64,000 bases of DNA from Pseudomonadota bacterium (GTDB lineage: Bacteria; Pseudomonadota; Gammaproteobacteria; Burkholderiales; Burkholderiaceae_B), in NCBI GenBank assembly GCA_023439305.1, contig JAEXOO010000040.1, positions 62,001 through 126,000 of the forward strand, given 5' to 3'. Below, in pieces: positions 10,305 through 17,725 of this stretch. The notes below the pieces were generated by a model. That model saw nothing but the letters and a program-made list of their open reading frames with translations, was not told the DNA's origin and ran no database searches. How positions within the stretch are numbered: position 1 is the first letter of the stretch; each line of letters opens with the position of its first letter. The position numbers and the translations under genes are program-made.

Positions 10305-10795
10305 TGCTCATCTCCCAGTGCGGTGCTCGTTCTTCGGGATGTGGACCGCACCTGGCTGGCCAGATTCTTGAGCGCAATGACAGCACAGAGTAATAAAGCA
10401 ATGCAGGCCAGTGCAAAGAATGGCCACATCGGCATGCGCAATTCATAGGTGCCTACGCCGCTGTTGTAAATATCCAGCACCCGTCCGATGGCAGAAAGCC
10501 CTAAGCCAAGCATGACGAGGGCGGTGACACTGGCGGCGATGATCTCGATCAGGCGGCGCCCATGATGCCGGCAGTACTCCCAGAGCAGATCGACACGGAT
10601 GTGCTCATCGTGTTGACAGCATCCAGCAAGGCCGAAGAAGATGGCCGGCAGCAGCAATAGCCGGGCGATGTCGTCGCCATCGAGCAGCGGTGCATTAAAC
10701 AAATACCTTGATATAGCGGACAGAGTGATCATGATCATGACGATGAACAAGAGCCCTCCGCTGACGTATTCAACAAATTGGATTATTTTTTTCAT
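10301..10795 (-). CDS. dctQ: TRAP transporter small permease subunit (DctQ)
   Basis: Small membrane subunit that pairs with DctM. The 164 residues contain four hydrophobic helices; LSAISRYLFNAPLLDGDDIAR near residues 24-44 is the conserved DctQ loop. The start is well supported by GAGGAGG seven bases before the ATG. A perfect stem-loop sits just upstream between the MBL hydrolase gene and this RBS (10815-10834). It is followed by dctM with a 4-bp overlap. Confidence 0.92.
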   Translation of the reverse strand: MKKIIQFVEYVSGGLLFIVMIMITLSAISRYLFNAPLLDGDDIARLLLLPAIFFGLAGCCQHDEHIRVDLLWEYCRHHGRRLIEIIAASVTALVMLGLGLSAIGRVLDIYNSGVGTYELRMPMWPFFALACIALLLCAVIALKNLASQVRSTSRRTSTALGDEQ

Positions 10796-10814
10796 GTCGC
10801 CTCCTCACTATTAC

Positions 10815-10834
10815 GGCCTCTGAACACAGAGGCC
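10815..10834 (-). promoter_or_regulatory. Intercistronic stem-loop before dctQ
   Basis: GGCCTCTG and CAGAGGCC are a perfect 8-bp inverted repeat around a 4-nt loop. It lies between the MBL hydrolase stop and the dctQ RBS. No U-tract follows on the minus strand, so an mRNA-stability or processing element is likelier than a full terminator. Confidence 0.45.
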
Positions 10835-10841
10835 GCTATTA

Positions 10842-11897
10842 CTAGAATTTGGGAAAGAGCTGCTTTTCGGCTAACCAGCGCGACATGGGCATGCGCTCTT
10901 TACGGGCCGCATTCTTGAAATCGTCACGATGCTCCTTGTTCGGCCAGACATCGCGACTGGTCACGGCCATGCGGGTCAGAATGGGTTCGTCTTTGCGAAT
11001 GTTCCAGACCATCATGTCCTTGGCTAACACAAGGGGGCCTTGATAATAGGTTCGAATGTCATTTTCGACTTCGGGGCCGGTATCGAAATCATTGAAAAAA
11101 TGGAATGCCACGGCCAGTCGTGGATTGATCAGCTCGAAGACCTTCCCGGCTTCAACGGGCGCCGAATGTGCCATCGTGCCAATGCCTACTGCTGACTTCT
11201 GATCGTAGCCGGAGCGTTCGACCAGCTGCGTCACGGTATTGAAGGTCTCATGAACGACCAGGTCGGCATTCTGTGCATTGTCGACAAAGAACTGGCTGGG
11301 TGTCGTGTCGCCGGAATACACGAACGACAAACCGTTCCAATCAAGACGGAAACTGACGGCGCCGTCGTAGATATGTACGGCTGGAAAACTGGTGATTTTG
11401 ACGCCGTTCTTGTCATAGACGACGTGGGTCTTGGAATAATCAAATTCGGTGACATTGACCTCTGCGCCAACCGTTGGCAGCAGGCCCACACGTGTATCGG
11501 TGTCCCATGCATAAGATTCCATCTGTTTTTCTACAAAATGCTTCATGCCATATTTGGGCACGGGGCCCGATGGACCGTAGACCTGCAGGGGATGCGTGCG
11601 GCCTCCGGTCCAGCTGCCGATCCAGATCTGCGCGAAGTCTCCGACATGATCAGTGTGTAAGTGCGTGGCGAAGTATGCCGTCATTTCCTGATAGGGAATT
11701 TCCAGCGCGCCAAAATTGGTTTGCGTGCCATAACCGAAGTCGAATTGGAATCGGTCTCCATTGCCCAGCTCCACTAACCACCCCGCATTTGCTTGCGATG
11801 GCCGCAGAAAAGGGCGCCCCGTCCCCAACGCTGTAATCCTCATCTCATCTGCGCCCAGGGTTTCGGTGTTGGGGTAGTAGTGTTCGCGCTTTTTCAT
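10842..11897 (-). CDS. MBL-fold metallo-hydrolase
   Basis: Metallo-beta-lactamase-fold hydrolase of 351 residues with no signal peptide, so probably cytoplasmic. The zinc motif HLHTDHVGD lies near residues 80-88. Further possible ligands are the Asp in YSGDTTPSQFF and a His in the C-terminal HFFNDFD region. The opening (MRITALGTGRP, then a WLVELGNGD strand) resembles MBL proteins annotated as GntH-like, but the substrate is unknown. I start at ATG 11897 because GGAGA lies six bases upstream; a longer frame to 11930 has no such site. First gene of the MBL-dctQ-dctM transcript and divergent from the LysR gene. A lactonase or esterase step in the cluster is plausible, not shown. Confidence 0.8.
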   Translation of the reverse strand: MKKREHYYPNTETLGADEMRITALGTGRPFLRPSQANAGWLVELGNGDRFQFDFGYGTQTNFGALEIPYQEMTAYFATHLHTDHVGDFAQIWIGSWTGGRTHPLQVYGPSGPVPKYGMKHFVEKQMESYAWDTDTRVGLLPTVGAEVNVTEFDYSKTHVVYDKNGVKITSFPAVHIYDGAVSFRLDWNGLSFVYSGDTTPSQFFVDNAQNADLVVHETFNTVTQLVERSGYDQKSAVGIGTMAHSAPVEAGKVFELINPRLAVAFHFFNDFDTGPEVENDIRTYYQGPLVLAKDMMVWNIRKDEPILTRMAVTSRDVWPNKEHRDDFKNAARKERMPMSRWLAEKQLFPKF

Positions 11898-11995
11898 ATG
11901 GTCTCCACGGTTAACTAGGGATTTGAACAATCAAGTCCTTGATAAAAGCAGTGTAAGGAGGCTTAAAATTTACGTAAAATGCGATTTTTGGCAGA

Positions 11996-12018
11996 TGTGA
12001 TAATAAATTTGGATCACC
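11996..12018. promoter_or_regulatory. Putative LysR operator GTGAT-N11-ATCAC (site 2)
   Basis: TGTGAT and ATCAC half-sites are separated by 11 bp, just upstream of the LysR ATG and in the divergent region shared with the MBL hydrolase. The same half-sites with the same spacing occur at 17644-17666 in the SDR promoter region; 16 of 23 bases match. Binding by the cluster LysR is an inference. Confidence 0.55.
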
Positions 12019-12031
12019 CAAGGAGCGGGGC

Positions 12032-12970
12032 ATGACAACCGTACGGCTAAAAACCCGGCAATTAGCCTTGTTGGTCAACATTATGGAAACGGGCAGCCTC
12101 AGACAAGCTGCAGAGCGCATCCATCTTTCCCAACCGGCGGCCACACGCTTGCTGCAGGAGCTGGAGGAGGCGGTTGGAGCGCAGTTATTTGAGCGGTCCA
12201 GAACAGGAATGCAAGTGACGACCGCCGGCCATACCATGGTGGAACATGCTCGAGTACTTTTGGCTGCGATGAAAGATGCATTCGTAAGCACACAGAACGC
12301 AGCCAGTGGAAAAATCGGTGCACTACGCATCGGCGTATTTGGGGCTGCCGACCCTGAATGCATCGCCACCTGCATTCTTGAACTTAAACATCAGTTTCCT
12401 GACGTGCGCGTGCAGATTAAGGAAGCACCTTTGGAGATGCTGTTGAGTGCGCTTGAGAATCGAGACCTTGATCTGGTTGTCAGCCGGGTGCTGGATACTG
12501 ATTTTGGCGACACGTTGAATCATGAGATTCTGTATAGCGACACCTTTCTGCTGGTATGCGGCGAACAGCATCCCCTGGCCCATGCCCGGGCCGTGCAGCC
12601 GGATGCGCTATTCAACAGTACCTGGATCATTCCATCTCGGGAGACGCTGGCGCGCCACCATATTGATGCTTACTTTGCCAAGGCTTATGGAAGAGCTCCG
12701 CCCAACACTATTGAGTCCACCTCGTTTCTGGCCAACATCGCATTGCTCAAGCAATCGGATGCTGTGGCCGTCATTGCCGCTCAGCTGGCGGGTTTTCTGA
12801 TCAAGCAAAATGTACTCAAGCCATTGCCGCTGCGTATTGATGGCTTTAATCGTCCTGTTGCGATGATCAGTCCCAAAGCACAGACTCCAAAACCTCAGGT
12901 TGAACGCATGATGGCACTCATGCGTGCCTATGTCAGAGGGAATAACGTAAAGACGGCTTCATCCGTATAA
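12032..12970 (+). CDS. LysR-family regulator of the catabolic cluster
   Basis: Transcription factor of 312 residues. It has an N-terminal winged helix-turn-helix (about 5-65, with GSLRQAAERIHLSQPAATRLLQ) and a C-terminal substrate-binding-like effector domain from about 90. The ATG at 12032 has AGGAG nine bases upstream. It is divergent from the MBL-dctQM unit and convergent with the Rieske gene, so it lies between the two minus-strand transcripts it probably controls. The candidate binding site at 11996-12018 overlaps its own promoter region, as expected for autoregulation. The effector is unknown. Confidence 0.9.
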   Translation: MTTVRLKTRQLALLVNIMETGSLRQAAERIHLSQPAATRLLQELEEAVGAQLFERSRTGMQVTTAGHTMVEHARVLLAAMKDAFVSTQNAASGKIGALRIGVFGAADPECIATCILELKHQFPDVRVQIKEAPLEMLLSALENRDLDLVVSRVLDTDFGDTLNHEILYSDTFLLVCGEQHPLAHARAVQPDALFNSTWIIPSRETLARHHIDAYFAKAYGRAPPNTIESTSFLANIALLKQSDAVAVIAAQLAGFLIKQNVLKPLPLRIDGFNRPVAMISPKAQTPKPQVERMMALMRAYVRGNNVKTASSV

Positions 12971-12984
12971 AGCGCAAGATGGCG

Positions 12985-13019
12985 AAAAAATGGAGTCTTC
13001 GTTGCAGCGAAAGACTCCA
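12985..13019 (-). terminator. Terminator of the SDR-ALDH-dctP-Rieske transcript
   Basis: Read on the minus strand, arms TGGAGTCTT and AAGACTCCA (12991-12999 and 13011-13019) form a hairpin followed by six U (12985-12990). It lies 36 bp after the Rieske oxygenase stop, between two convergent genes. Confidence 0.75.
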
Positions 13020-13055
13020 CTAAAAAATCAAGAAAAACGGTTGGTATCGTTGCGT

Positions 13056-14129
13056 TTAGCCGACCGCTTCCTGTTTTTGCTTAGAGATGGCTTCTTCATC
13101 CAATCTTTTCTTTACCATCCTCCGAGCGATGTTCTGCGCCTTGTCGGCTTGCAGATGAATGACCGTGCGCCCTGGGTTGCGCTTCATGACCTGGTGCGTT
13201 CCTTCCACGAGAACCCGGTCCTGATCGAAAACCGCCGCGATTTCCTTACGAAGGGTTTCTGAGAACGTGTCGTCGTCGCGCAGGAAACGGCGGCTAAAGG
13301 CCCAGAAATACCAGCTGGTGTCTTCTGTTTCGGGAGTGATCGCATTTAGGCTGCAGGATTCAACGCCTTCCGAGCGCCGTTCCGGGTGCTCTCTGACATC
13401 TAAACCGGTCGGCGCTGCGCCATTGTCCAGCATGACAAAACTAGGGGCTTCGAATCGGATGATCTGCCAGCGATCCGCCATGACATCTTTGCCCAGTTTG
13501 CGATTCAGATTGCGCTTCCAGAAGGGCGATGGGTCATGATTGATCATCCATCGTTCGGCTGTTACTGAAATATCGTCATTGCGGACATCCAAGGGGTTAT
13601 CCAATACCACCGGGTCGCCGAGCGTCCCTTGGTGGACAAAGGTCACGTGGGTAAGGTCCATCAGATTATCGACGATTAATTGATAATGCCCCTTCACATA
13701 GCACGTACTGCCTACAGAGGTCCAGCCATCCATGTCATTGCGAGCCATCCCTGCAGGGATAAGGGCTGGGTCAGCAAGCTCAGGGTCACCCGGCCAGACC
13801 CAGATCCAGCCATGCTTTTCATGAACCGGCCAGGTATCAACACGCGCACTGGGCGGAATCGTACTGCGCCCGGGAATCTCGACACAGGCGCCACTGCCGT
13901 CAAAGCGCATGCCGTGGTAGCCGCAGCGCACTGTCGCATCCGGCTCCATCCAGCCTAGCGATAAGGGAGCCTCTCGGTGGCAACAGCGGTCTTCCAAGCC
14001 GACCGCCTTCCCTTGAGCATCGCGGAACAAAATCATGGCTCGTCCGCAAATGGTGCGGGCCAAGATTTTGTCACGCGTAACTTCTTCAGGCCAGGCGGCC
14101 ACGTACCAATTATTCAAAACAAACGCCAT
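13056..14129 (-). CDS. Rieske [2Fe-2S] oxygenase alpha subunit, VanA-like
   Basis: Terminal oxygenase component of 357 residues that resembles vanillate O-demethylase and related aromatic mono-oxygenases. The Rieske centre is C49-x-H51 and C69-x2-H72 (RCCHR and CGYHG). The mononuclear iron site fits D158, H161 and H166 in NLMDLTHVTFVHQ, with bridging D154. I start at ATG 14129, which has GGAGGAG at an ideal distance; a longer frame reaches 14183. No ferredoxin reductase (VanB-type) gene is nearby, so electrons must come from a reductase encoded elsewhere. Last gene of its transcript. The substrate is not deducible; O- or N-demethylation or ring hydroxylation are all possible. Confidence 0.9.
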   Translation of the reverse strand: MAFVLNNWYVAAWPEEVTRDKILARTICGRAMILFRDAQGKAVGLEDRCCHREAPLSLGWMEPDATVRCGYHGMRFDGSGACVEIPGRSTIPPSARVDTWPVHEKHGWIWVWPGDPELADPALIPAGMARNDMDGWTSVGSTCYVKGHYQLIVDNLMDLTHVTFVHQGTLGDPVVLDNPLDVRNDDISVTAERWMINHDPSPFWKRNLNRKLGKDVMADRWQIIRFEAPSFVMLDNGAAPTGLDVREHPERRSEGVESCSLNAITPETEDTSWYFWAFSRRFLRDDDTFSETLRKEIAAVFDQDRVLVEGTHQVMKRNPGRTVIHLQADKAQNIARRMVKKRLDEEAISKQKQEAVG

Positions 14130-14203
14130 TTGCTCCTCCGTTCTTATAGTGCATTTCAAGGCTTCTGTTTGATTGCCAGTCAAGCAGAAGCGATCTTTAA
14201 AAA

Positions 14204-15223
14204 CTACTTCATCAGAGCCCCATGTTTGTCGAGGCTTGTCACGAAATTGGCATATATCTTTTGGGCGTCGAGGCCGGAGTCTGTGATTTCTTTAAGCCAG
14301 GACTCCTTGACATGATCTGCAACCACTTTCCAAGCAGCAATCGCTGGGGCATCGGGTGCCGTCACGGTATTGTGGTCGGCCAGATTCTTCAGCCCCGGTT
14401 CTTCTGATGCATAAAGGGGTTCGGCGAATCGATAGGCGGCTTCGGGTGTGCAGTTTTGGTCCAAGGCTGTGCGCTGCTTCGGTGTCAGCGACTCATACTT
14501 GTGCTTGTTGATCACGATCACCCAGGCCGGCTGCGACAGCTGCAAGGCAAGATGATGCTTGACGGCCTTGTCGGCGCCAAACGAGATTAACGAAGTCGGT
14601 GTGCTCATGGTGCCGTCGACCACGCCTCGATCCAGCATTTCACGAGCCTGCGGATTGGCGCCAGGCACGGATGCGCCACCCGCTTCGCGAATCAATACGG
14701 CTTCCATGGAGGTCGAGGGACGAATTTTCATCCCTTTTAGATCGCTGGGCAGAACTACCTTTTCTTTGGTGTGCAGCATGTCGCCGTACATCATGTGGCC
14801 AAAGCATACTTTGACATCGCCCATTTCTTGAGCGGCATATTGGCCATACCATTCTGTCAGCGCCTGGCTTCCTGAGCGCGAGTCACCGACGAGCATCGGT
14901 AATTGCGATCCAGCGAAAATCGGAAAACGGCCCGCATTGAATCCAGGGTTTGCCCAGGCTATATCGGCGATGCCGTCACGGGCCAAATCATAGTGATCGG
15001 CGGGTTTTCCCAATTGGCCGGCGGGAAAGACCCGAATCTTGATGCTGCCTTCTGAGGCCTGTTCGACAGATCGGATCCAGTTTGGAAAAGAGACTTTGGA
15101 CAGTTCATGCATGGGCGGTACGAAATGTGCAAACTTCAAGGTCACTACTTCGTCGGCGGCCAACACCGGCGTGGAACACGCCGCCGCCAAGGTAGCAAGG
15201 ACGACTTTTGTTGCTGTTTTCAT
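14204..15223 (-). CDS. dctP: TRAP transporter solute-binding protein (DctP)
   Basis: Periplasmic binding component of a TRAP transporter, 339 residues. The signal peptide covers about residues 1-22 and ends in TPVLA before ADEV. The mature part has the DctP signature region with LKFAHFVPP and LKGMKIRPSTSMEAVL around the conserved carboxylate-binding arginine. The ATG is preceded by AGGAGACATC. It belongs to the SDR-ALDH-dctP-Rieske transcript, while its probable membrane partners dctQ and dctM are in the other transcript 3.4 kb away. No second TRAP permease is in the window, so pairing is likely. Confidence 0.92.
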   Translation of the reverse strand: MKTATKVVLATLAAACSTPVLAADEVVTLKFAHFVPPMHELSKVSFPNWIRSVEQASEGSIKIRVFPAGQLGKPADHYDLARDGIADIAWANPGFNAGRFPIFAGSQLPMLVGDSRSGSQALTEWYGQYAAQEMGDVKVCFGHMMYGDMLHTKEKVVLPSDLKGMKIRPSTSMEAVLIREAGGASVPGANPQAREMLDRGVVDGTMSTPTSLISFGADKAVKHHLALQLSQPAWVIVINKHKYESLTPKQRTALDQNCTPEAAYRFAEPLYASEEPGLKNLADHNTVTAPDAPAIAAWKVVADHVKESWLKEITDSGLDAQKIYANFVTSLDKHGALMK

Positions 15224-15286
15224 GATGTCTCCTAGCAGCGCCGTATCATGGGTATCGGTAAGATCCGGCGAGCGTTCAGTTCGTGT

Positions 15287-16729
15287 TTATGCCTTCTTTT
15301 TCTGCATACGGATTATTTTCGATTCCACGCAATTGAGCAGGCCGGCTACACCGTTGCCGCGACCCATCCCAGACTCCTTCCAGCCGCCGAAGGGAATGTC
15401 CACATCGAGCAGCATATGCGCATTGACCCAGACGGAACCGGCGTTCAGACCTTGCCCGACTTGTGCGGCCCGTTCTGGATTGGACGACCAAACAGAGGCG
15501 CCCAGGCCATAGGGCGTGCTGTTAGCGCGTTCAATAGCCTCATCCAACTGGCTATAGCGCAGGACGGGGATGATGGGGCCGAACTGCTCTTCTTGAACAA
15601 TACGAGCATCGTCGGGCACATCCCCGACAACAGTCGGCTGTACGAAATAGCCGGCGCTGTTCAAGACATTTCCTCCCGTCACGATGCGTACGCCGGGAAT
15701 AGAGCGGGTGTCATCCAACAGGGATTTGACGATCTCGAACTGCATGGCGTTTTGCAGCGGCCCAATCTGCACGCCGTCGGTCAGACCATTTCCGACTTTC
15801 AAAGCACCAACGAGCTGGCCCAATGCTGCGAGCATGGGCTCATACAAACTATCAGGCACATAAACACGCTTGATCGCCATGCAGATTTGACCGGCATTGC
15901 GAAGAGCGGCGGCGACGATCAATGGAGCAACTTTTTTTACATCGGCATCGTTAAGCACCAGCGCGGGATCATTTCCGCCCAACTCAAGTCCGACTCGCTT
16001 GAGGGTTCCCGCAGCGCTGGCCATGACTTTTTTTCCGGTGCGTACCGATCCGGTAAACGAAACCCGGTCGATGTCAGGGTGTTCAGTCATCCATTGACCG
16101 AAAGGATCGCGGGCAGACAGCACGTTCACAACTCCGGCCGGGAAAATGCTGCGAGCGATCTCGCCCATCATCAAGGTCGTGAACGGTGTGTAAGGGGAGG
16201 GTTTGGCAATAATGGTGCTGCCGGTTTGCAAATAGGGTGCCATGCGGATGGCGAACAGATTCACCGGCGCATTCCAGGGTGAAATAATGGCAGCTACACC
16301 GGCTGCCTGATAATGTTCAGTGACGCGCTCGTCGCTGTTCTCTTTGATGACCACAGGCACGAGGAACTGCTCGGCGTAGCCTTCTATATTGCTAACCGCA
16401 CGGGCAATCTCAACGCGTGATTCAGCCAGTGGCTTGCCTTGTTCAAGAGTTAGCATGTGTGCCAATGCCTCAGCCTGCCCACGCAGAGCACCGGCGTAGC
16501 GCTTCAAGAACGCGCCACGTTCGCGCCAGCCTAAATCATTCCAGCCGGGTTGGGCGGCGCGGGCAGCGGCGACGGCCGCATCGAGTTGTTCCCGAGTCGC
16601 GTCAGGCGCTTGCTGGAATATCAGGCCCGTTGCCGGATTGATGACATCGAAGCTCGTCGAACTGTTTTTTGCCTGCCCATGAATGGTGTGCGTGAAATGA
16701 CGAGGTACGTCAATAATGGCGTCGTTCAT
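15287..16729 (-). CDS. NAD(P)-dependent aldehyde dehydrogenase
   Basis: ALDH superfamily enzyme of 480 residues that oxidises an aldehyde to its acid. Visible features are the cofactor-site ISPWNAP, the catalytic-glutamate region LELGGNDPA and the catalytic cysteine in NAGQICMAIKR. The C-terminal oligomerisation part is intact (PFGGWKESGMGR). I start at ATG 16729, which has AGGAAC upstream and follows the SDR stop by 14 bp; a GTG at 16747 would overlap that gene. With the SDR it makes an alcohol-to-aldehyde-to-acid pair, a common upstream module for compounds attacked by Rieske oxygenases. Substrate unknown. Confidence 0.92.
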   Translation of the reverse strand: MNDAIIDVPRHFTHTIHGQAKNSSTSFDVINPATGLIFQQAPDATREQLDAAVAAARAAQPGWNDLGWRERGAFLKRYAGALRGQAEALAHMLTLEQGKPLAESRVEIARAVSNIEGYAEQFLVPVVIKENSDERVTEHYQAAGVAAIISPWNAPVNLFAIRMAPYLQTGSTIIAKPSPYTPFTTLMMGEIARSIFPAGVVNVLSARDPFGQWMTEHPDIDRVSFTGSVRTGKKVMASAAGTLKRVGLELGGNDPALVLNDADVKKVAPLIVAAALRNAGQICMAIKRVYVPDSLYEPMLAALGQLVGALKVGNGLTDGVQIGPLQNAMQFEIVKSLLDDTRSIPGVRIVTGGNVLNSAGYFVQPTVVGDVPDDARIVQEEQFGPIIPVLRYSQLDEAIERANSTPYGLGASVWSSNPERAAQVGQGLNAGSVWVNAHMLLDVDIPFGGWKESGMGRGNGVAGLLNCVESKIIRMQKKKA

Positions 16730-16743
16730 TGTTTGAGTTCCTA

Positions 16744-17511
16744 TCACAGCATGACGGCGCCGCCATCGACAACGATGGTCTGGCCGGTTATGAAATCGCT
16801 GTCTGCACTAAGCAGAAACACGAGTGCACCGATCAGATCCTCAGGGGTCTGTTCGCGTTTGATACAGCGCCGGTCGATAATGCTCGACTGCATGCTGCTA
16901 TAACTGGCGCTGTCTTTGACAGCCTCGCTGGAAGTCAGACCCGGTGCGATGGCATTGATCTGAATGCCACCATCACCGAGCTCACGGGCGAGAGAGCGAG
17001 TCATGGCAATGACGGCACCTTTTGAGGCGACATAATGCGGTAGGAAAGGAATGCCGGCCATGACAGTTGCCGAAGCGATATTCACAATTTTGCCGCGCCC
17101 GCGCGACCGCATGCTGGTAACCACCGCTTTGATGCATTCGAACGGCCCCATCGTGTTGACCAACATCACACGCTTGAACTCGTCAGAGCTGATGTCCGTG
17201 ACGGGACTAGGCGTCAGGCTGCCAAACAGCGCGGCATTATTGACCAGGCCATCGATTGGTCCGAGGCGTTCCTGAACTTTGTATATAAATCGTCGAACGT
17301 CGCTGGGCTTTGTGACGTCAACCAGGCTTCCTATTGCTTGGCCGCCGTTGGCTACAATCTGATCCACGATTGCTTGTGTCGGCAAAACATCACATATACC
17401 GACCTGAGCTCCTTGTGCTGCCACGGCCAAGGCGTACGCTGCTCCTAGACCTTGCGCTCCACCTGTGATGACGACCGTCTGGCCCGAAAGCCTTCCCATA
17501 GAACTATTCAT
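16744..17511 (-). CDS. SDR-family oxidoreductase
   Basis: Classical short-chain dehydrogenase/reductase of 255 residues. It has the cofactor motif TGGAQGLG (about residues 16-23), NNAA, and a catalytic Ser in NIASA with Tyr and Lys in YVASK. The C-terminus TGQTIVVDGGAVML is typical. The start at ATG 17511 is chosen because GAGGGGGG lies eight bases before it; an upstream in-frame ATG at 17550 lacks such a site. First gene of the SDR-ALDH-dctP-Rieske transcript; a promoter and a putative LysR operator lie upstream. Probably an alcohol dehydrogenase step. Confidence 0.92.
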   Translation of the reverse strand: MNSSMGRLSGQTVVITGGAQGLGAAYALAVAAQGAQVGICDVLPTQAIVDQIVANGGQAIGSLVDVTKPSDVRRFIYKVQERLGPIDGLVNNAALFGSLTPSPVTDISSDEFKRVMLVNTMGPFECIKAVVTSMRSRGRGKIVNIASATVMAGIPFLPHYVASKGAVIAMTRSLARELGDGGIQINAIAPGLTSSEAVKDSASYSSMQSSIIDRRCIKREQTPEDLIGALVFLLSADSDFITGQTIVVDGGAVML

Positions 17512-17564
17512 AAAACTGCCCCCCTCTTGGTGCCGCTTACGGCGTGTCATAGTGACTATGTCCG

Positions 17565-17594
17565 CTTATCGTCGCGAATATATTTAGTTGTCAA
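17565..17594 (-). promoter_or_regulatory. Candidate sigma-70 promoter of the SDR operon
   Basis: On the minus strand a perfect -35 TTGACA (17594-17589) is followed after 18 bp by GATAAG (17570-17565). It lies 54 bp upstream of the SDR start codon and about 50 bp downstream of the putative LysR operator, an arrangement suited to activation. Confidence 0.45.
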
Positions 17595-17640
17595 TCAACT
17601 ATAGGGCAGCCAATATTTCCAACATAATGCCAATACCTGA

Positions 17641-17669
17641 ATTTGTGATCCGGAAAATGGATCACAAAT
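17641..17669. promoter_or_regulatory. Inverted repeat, putative LysR operator (site 1)
   Basis: ATTTGTGATCC (17641-17651) and GGATCACAAAT (17659-17669) are a perfect 11-bp inverted repeat with a 7-bp spacer. It contains GTGAT-N11-ATCAC as in site 2. No U-tract follows on either strand, so a terminator for the upstream MFS gene is unlikely. Confidence 0.6.
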
Positions 17670-17725
17670 ACGAGCTTAGGTAGATGGATTCAGCTGGGAT
17701 GCGACCGACACATATGGCCTTTTAT

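Noticed and set aside
15248..16282. 344-codon plus-strand frame opposite the aldehyde dehydrogenase
   Set aside because: The aldehyde dehydrogenase has all catalytic motifs; this frame has none.
17641..17669. Inverted repeat read as a terminator of the MFS gene
   Set aside because: No U-tract on the minus strand, and half-sites match the motif at the lysR promoter, so an operator is preferred.
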